Assembly: GCA_963969395.1 (NCBI GenBank)
Contig: OZ017796.1
Span: forward strand, 30,742,243 to 30,806,242
Direction: 5' to 3'
Source: Pseudoscleropodium purum
Lineage: Eukaryota; Streptophyta; Bryopsida; Hypnales; Brachytheciaceae
Length of the DNA stretch: 64,000 nucleotides
In this document: piece after piece, positions 61,601-64,000 of the stretch
Numbering within the stretch: position 1 is the first letter of the stretch
Layout of the letters: every line of letters starts with the position of its first letter
Notes under the pieces: generated by a model
What the model saw: the letters and a program-made list of their open reading frames with translations, nothing else
Database searches by the model: none
What the model was told of the DNA's origin: nothing
Made by a program: the position numbers and the translations under genes

Positions 61601-64000
61601 TGAAACAATAATAATTCAATACTAAATGGTGCAATCTTATTTTTGCACTTATCAAAGAATTAGCATTGTGGCAACATCAAAATAGTATGATTTTTCTTCC
61701 ACTTCCAAGTCAATACTAAATTAAAATTTATTTTTTTAATGCTTTATAAATAGGTATTGGATATACAACAATGCATCAACTATGTTTCTATATTAAATCA
61801 CCAATCATTTTTTAGGAATATTGAGTCAACATTAATCATGCACTAATTCAATATATTTCTAGCAACATTCATTCAATAATATGATGTTGTTCATTCATTG
61901 ATTCAATACTATTCTAAGACTATTAATAATTAATACTTACAAAAGGCATTTTTTTACACAAGTTCTAAAAGCACCCATGCTGAAAAGTTAGCTTCAAATT
62001 GAACAACCTATAACTTAGGATCAATACTCAAGATTCTCAAAATTGAAAAAAATAATAGTAATTTAAGCACAATTAAATTTAATACACATCTATAAGCTAC
62101 ACTATCGCATCTATATCCAAGCTAATGTACATACCATTTTGCAAACTAATGAGTCAATCGAAGGATATTCTCTTTCACCAATGAGTAATCAAAATTTGAA
62201 TGAGTTTACAAAGTTCATATACCAACAAATATGGACAAATTTCAAGCCCTAGGATATCTATAAATAAAATACAAAATGGAGGACATTATTCACTTACTTC
62301 AACATTATCCAAATTGTTGTCATGGTTATAGGCTTTGAAAGAAGCTACTAATTCTAAATCTATCTCTAGTTGTGCAAAAAGTATCCGTTGAAGTTTAGTC
62401 TTATTTGAATAGCTAGAAGTGGCAATGCCATCTAACACCAAAGTTAATATGCGTAGGATAGTTTGGTATCCAGCCAAAACATTTTGCCCAAACATCACAG
62501 CCTATGATCAACTCAAAAGCTATATTATTGTATGGTTACTAATGTAAAATAACAAAACACCTCAAGAAAACAAAGAACAGTGAGAGAAACAAGATTAAGG
62601 CAAATATTTAAACATTGCATTCTAAAAAACTTTGAATGGATTTGGAACAAGAATACAAACATTTGTAACTTAGGTGTTTTGACTTAGATTAGTGTATAAT
62701 AACATAAAAATTGAATTCAATGATTAGTTTATTGGAACAATTGAATTTTAAACCCCAACCTAATACACCAATTTGACAAGTTTAAAGCTTGTATTATGCA
62801 TATCAAGTCTAGAGTTGTTGTTTTCTCAATGGTGGATGAAAAACTTTCTCTTTCTTGGACACTCTTTCAAAGTGCTTGTAATCTTCTATTAAGCTTGGCA
62901 ATATAGTTGATGTACACTTTTTTTGATTGTTGCATCTATAAGTTGTTTTTCTTAAAGCAATATGCAAATGCTCAGAAAGATTAGAGCTATATTAAAATGG
63001 CATACCAAACTTCCAAATTGCATCTCTAAAGTAGCTCATAGCATGGACTTTCACTAAATGATAATTTGATTTCTACCATCTTGATAATGCTTTTGTGAAT
63101 GTTTGAATTACATTGTAAAACCACAAAAATTAACATAAGAAAACTTCACCTTCTACATTACCATCTCATCTTCAAAACACAATAAAAACTTAACAAAATG
63201 GGCCAAGTCAAGTTTGTCAAGGTCATGGGAGGTAGTTGCATCTATTTAAATGAATTGCTCTATGAAAAAGAGTAAAAGATATTAAGTTGATCACTTACTC
63301 TTGCATAAGCTCATCCATATTTGCAAGGGACTCTTTAGTGTGTTCTTTTGATTGGCAAGATTTTCCATACCACCTTAAAAATTTCATAACAGCTTTTATG
63401 ATATCCCTTCTAAATAATCCAATTATATACACAACAATCATCTGCATCATAATTGATATAGATGTTAAATACTGATTTAAAAAAACTTCAATTTCAAACT
63501 CATCAATTGTGCAAGAATTACAAATGGTTTCAAAGTTTGTATCCACTAACATGCATAATTGATTGATGTTCAAAAGTTGCATAATTTGAATTGGAAGCAG
63601 GCCTTTTTTTTGGACCAGTGTCCCCCCTATTGGCTTCACTCCAGAGGTCAGTATTTGGAGGGATGAAATCAGAGAGGTCAGATTTCTAATAGTCTAGCAA
63701 AATTTCGCCAAAAATAAAAGCCCTGATTGGAAGTGAAGTACCTTCCTTTGACAGTGTTAGGGATTTGAAATTCTAAAAATTTGCAAGAATTCTTCATACA
63801 AAGAAGTCTTTCATCCATCTTGAGAAGAATGGTAGGAGATGTTGAACCTAAAATACTTCTTAATATATCTACAAGTGTCTTAAACTCTCTAAGATTAGAC
63901 TGGTGAAGCATGTCAACATTTACTGCTTCATATAGGTTGCCAAATATTGTATCCCCTCATGCAAAGCCCCATAAACACTACCCCCATATGATGAATAATT
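55677..64000. other. AT-rich intergenic DNA
   Basis: No gene is supported. Seen here: a short tandem array of TCACTACCTA(G/C)T-like units at about 57880-57925, a right-end-like TTTAAGGGTTAA at about 57653-57664, and several inverted AATCAACAAAAAATT motifs at about 59560-59680. A few minus-strand ORFs at 62286-63911 (70-114 codons) could be pieces of a decayed gene, but I recognise no domain in them. Confidence 0.55.

Noticed and set aside
62286..63911. A minus-strand gene made of the 70-, 114- and 77-codon ORFs
   Set aside because: A faint resemblance to HEAT-repeat nucleolar proteins could not be supported by any motif, and splice joins were not convincing.

Overview
This is nuclear DNA of a land plant. 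Intron-rich genes for plant housekeeping proteins (histidinol-phosphate aminotransferase, SEC13, PRP18) sit in very AT-rich intergenic sequence full of small transposons. A telo-box-like run of CCCTAAA lies upstream of one gene. A two-domain secreted protein of the mainly fungal HsbA type, together with the repeat types seen, suggests a bryophyte or other non-seed plant. That placement is inference; the sequence alone does not fix the species.

Layout. 1-13 kb: AT-rich repeats, with a decayed hAT transposon (3264-6842) that carries a nested MITE (5032-5615). 13.1-17.4 kb: a PIF/Harbinger-like MITE, a telo-box run, then the nine-exon histidine biosynthesis gene HISN6 (+). 18.2-20.7 kb: the three-exon SEC13 gene (-), convergent with HISN6. 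23.6-24.2 kb: two small MITEs with 8-bp target duplications. 26.2-28.2 kb: the three-exon HsbA-like gene (-), flanked by tandem repeats and by a diverged copy of its 3' flank at about 30.8-31.3 kb. 31.4-34.3 kb: another MITE, a large foldback element and a TTAA-ended repeat. 35.3-48.4 kb: a complete, previously unrecognised-looking 13-kb DNA transposon. 52.2-55.1 kb: a possible small ORF and the three-exon PRP18 gene (-) with a MITE upstream. 55.7-64 kb: AT-rich DNA with no gene I can support.

The main discovery is the 13-kb element. It is bounded by TTAA and a 14-bp terminal inverted repeat (35309-35322 / 48351-48364). It encodes a DUF7869-type putative transposase (+), a divergent multi-exon ParB-like plus beta-class DNA methyltransferase-like protein (-), and two divergent FCP1/SCP-type HAD proteins (-) whose catalytic aspartates are missing. 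At least 24 copies of a 19-bp palindrome (TATCGGCTGSCAGCCGATA and variants) occur inside it and I saw none elsewhere in the window. Every intron I could model in it carries at least one intact or half copy. The genes are interrupted by ten in-frame TAG or TGA codons, with no TAA and no frameshift noticed. That pattern fits C-to-T decay at methylated CHG and CG sites.
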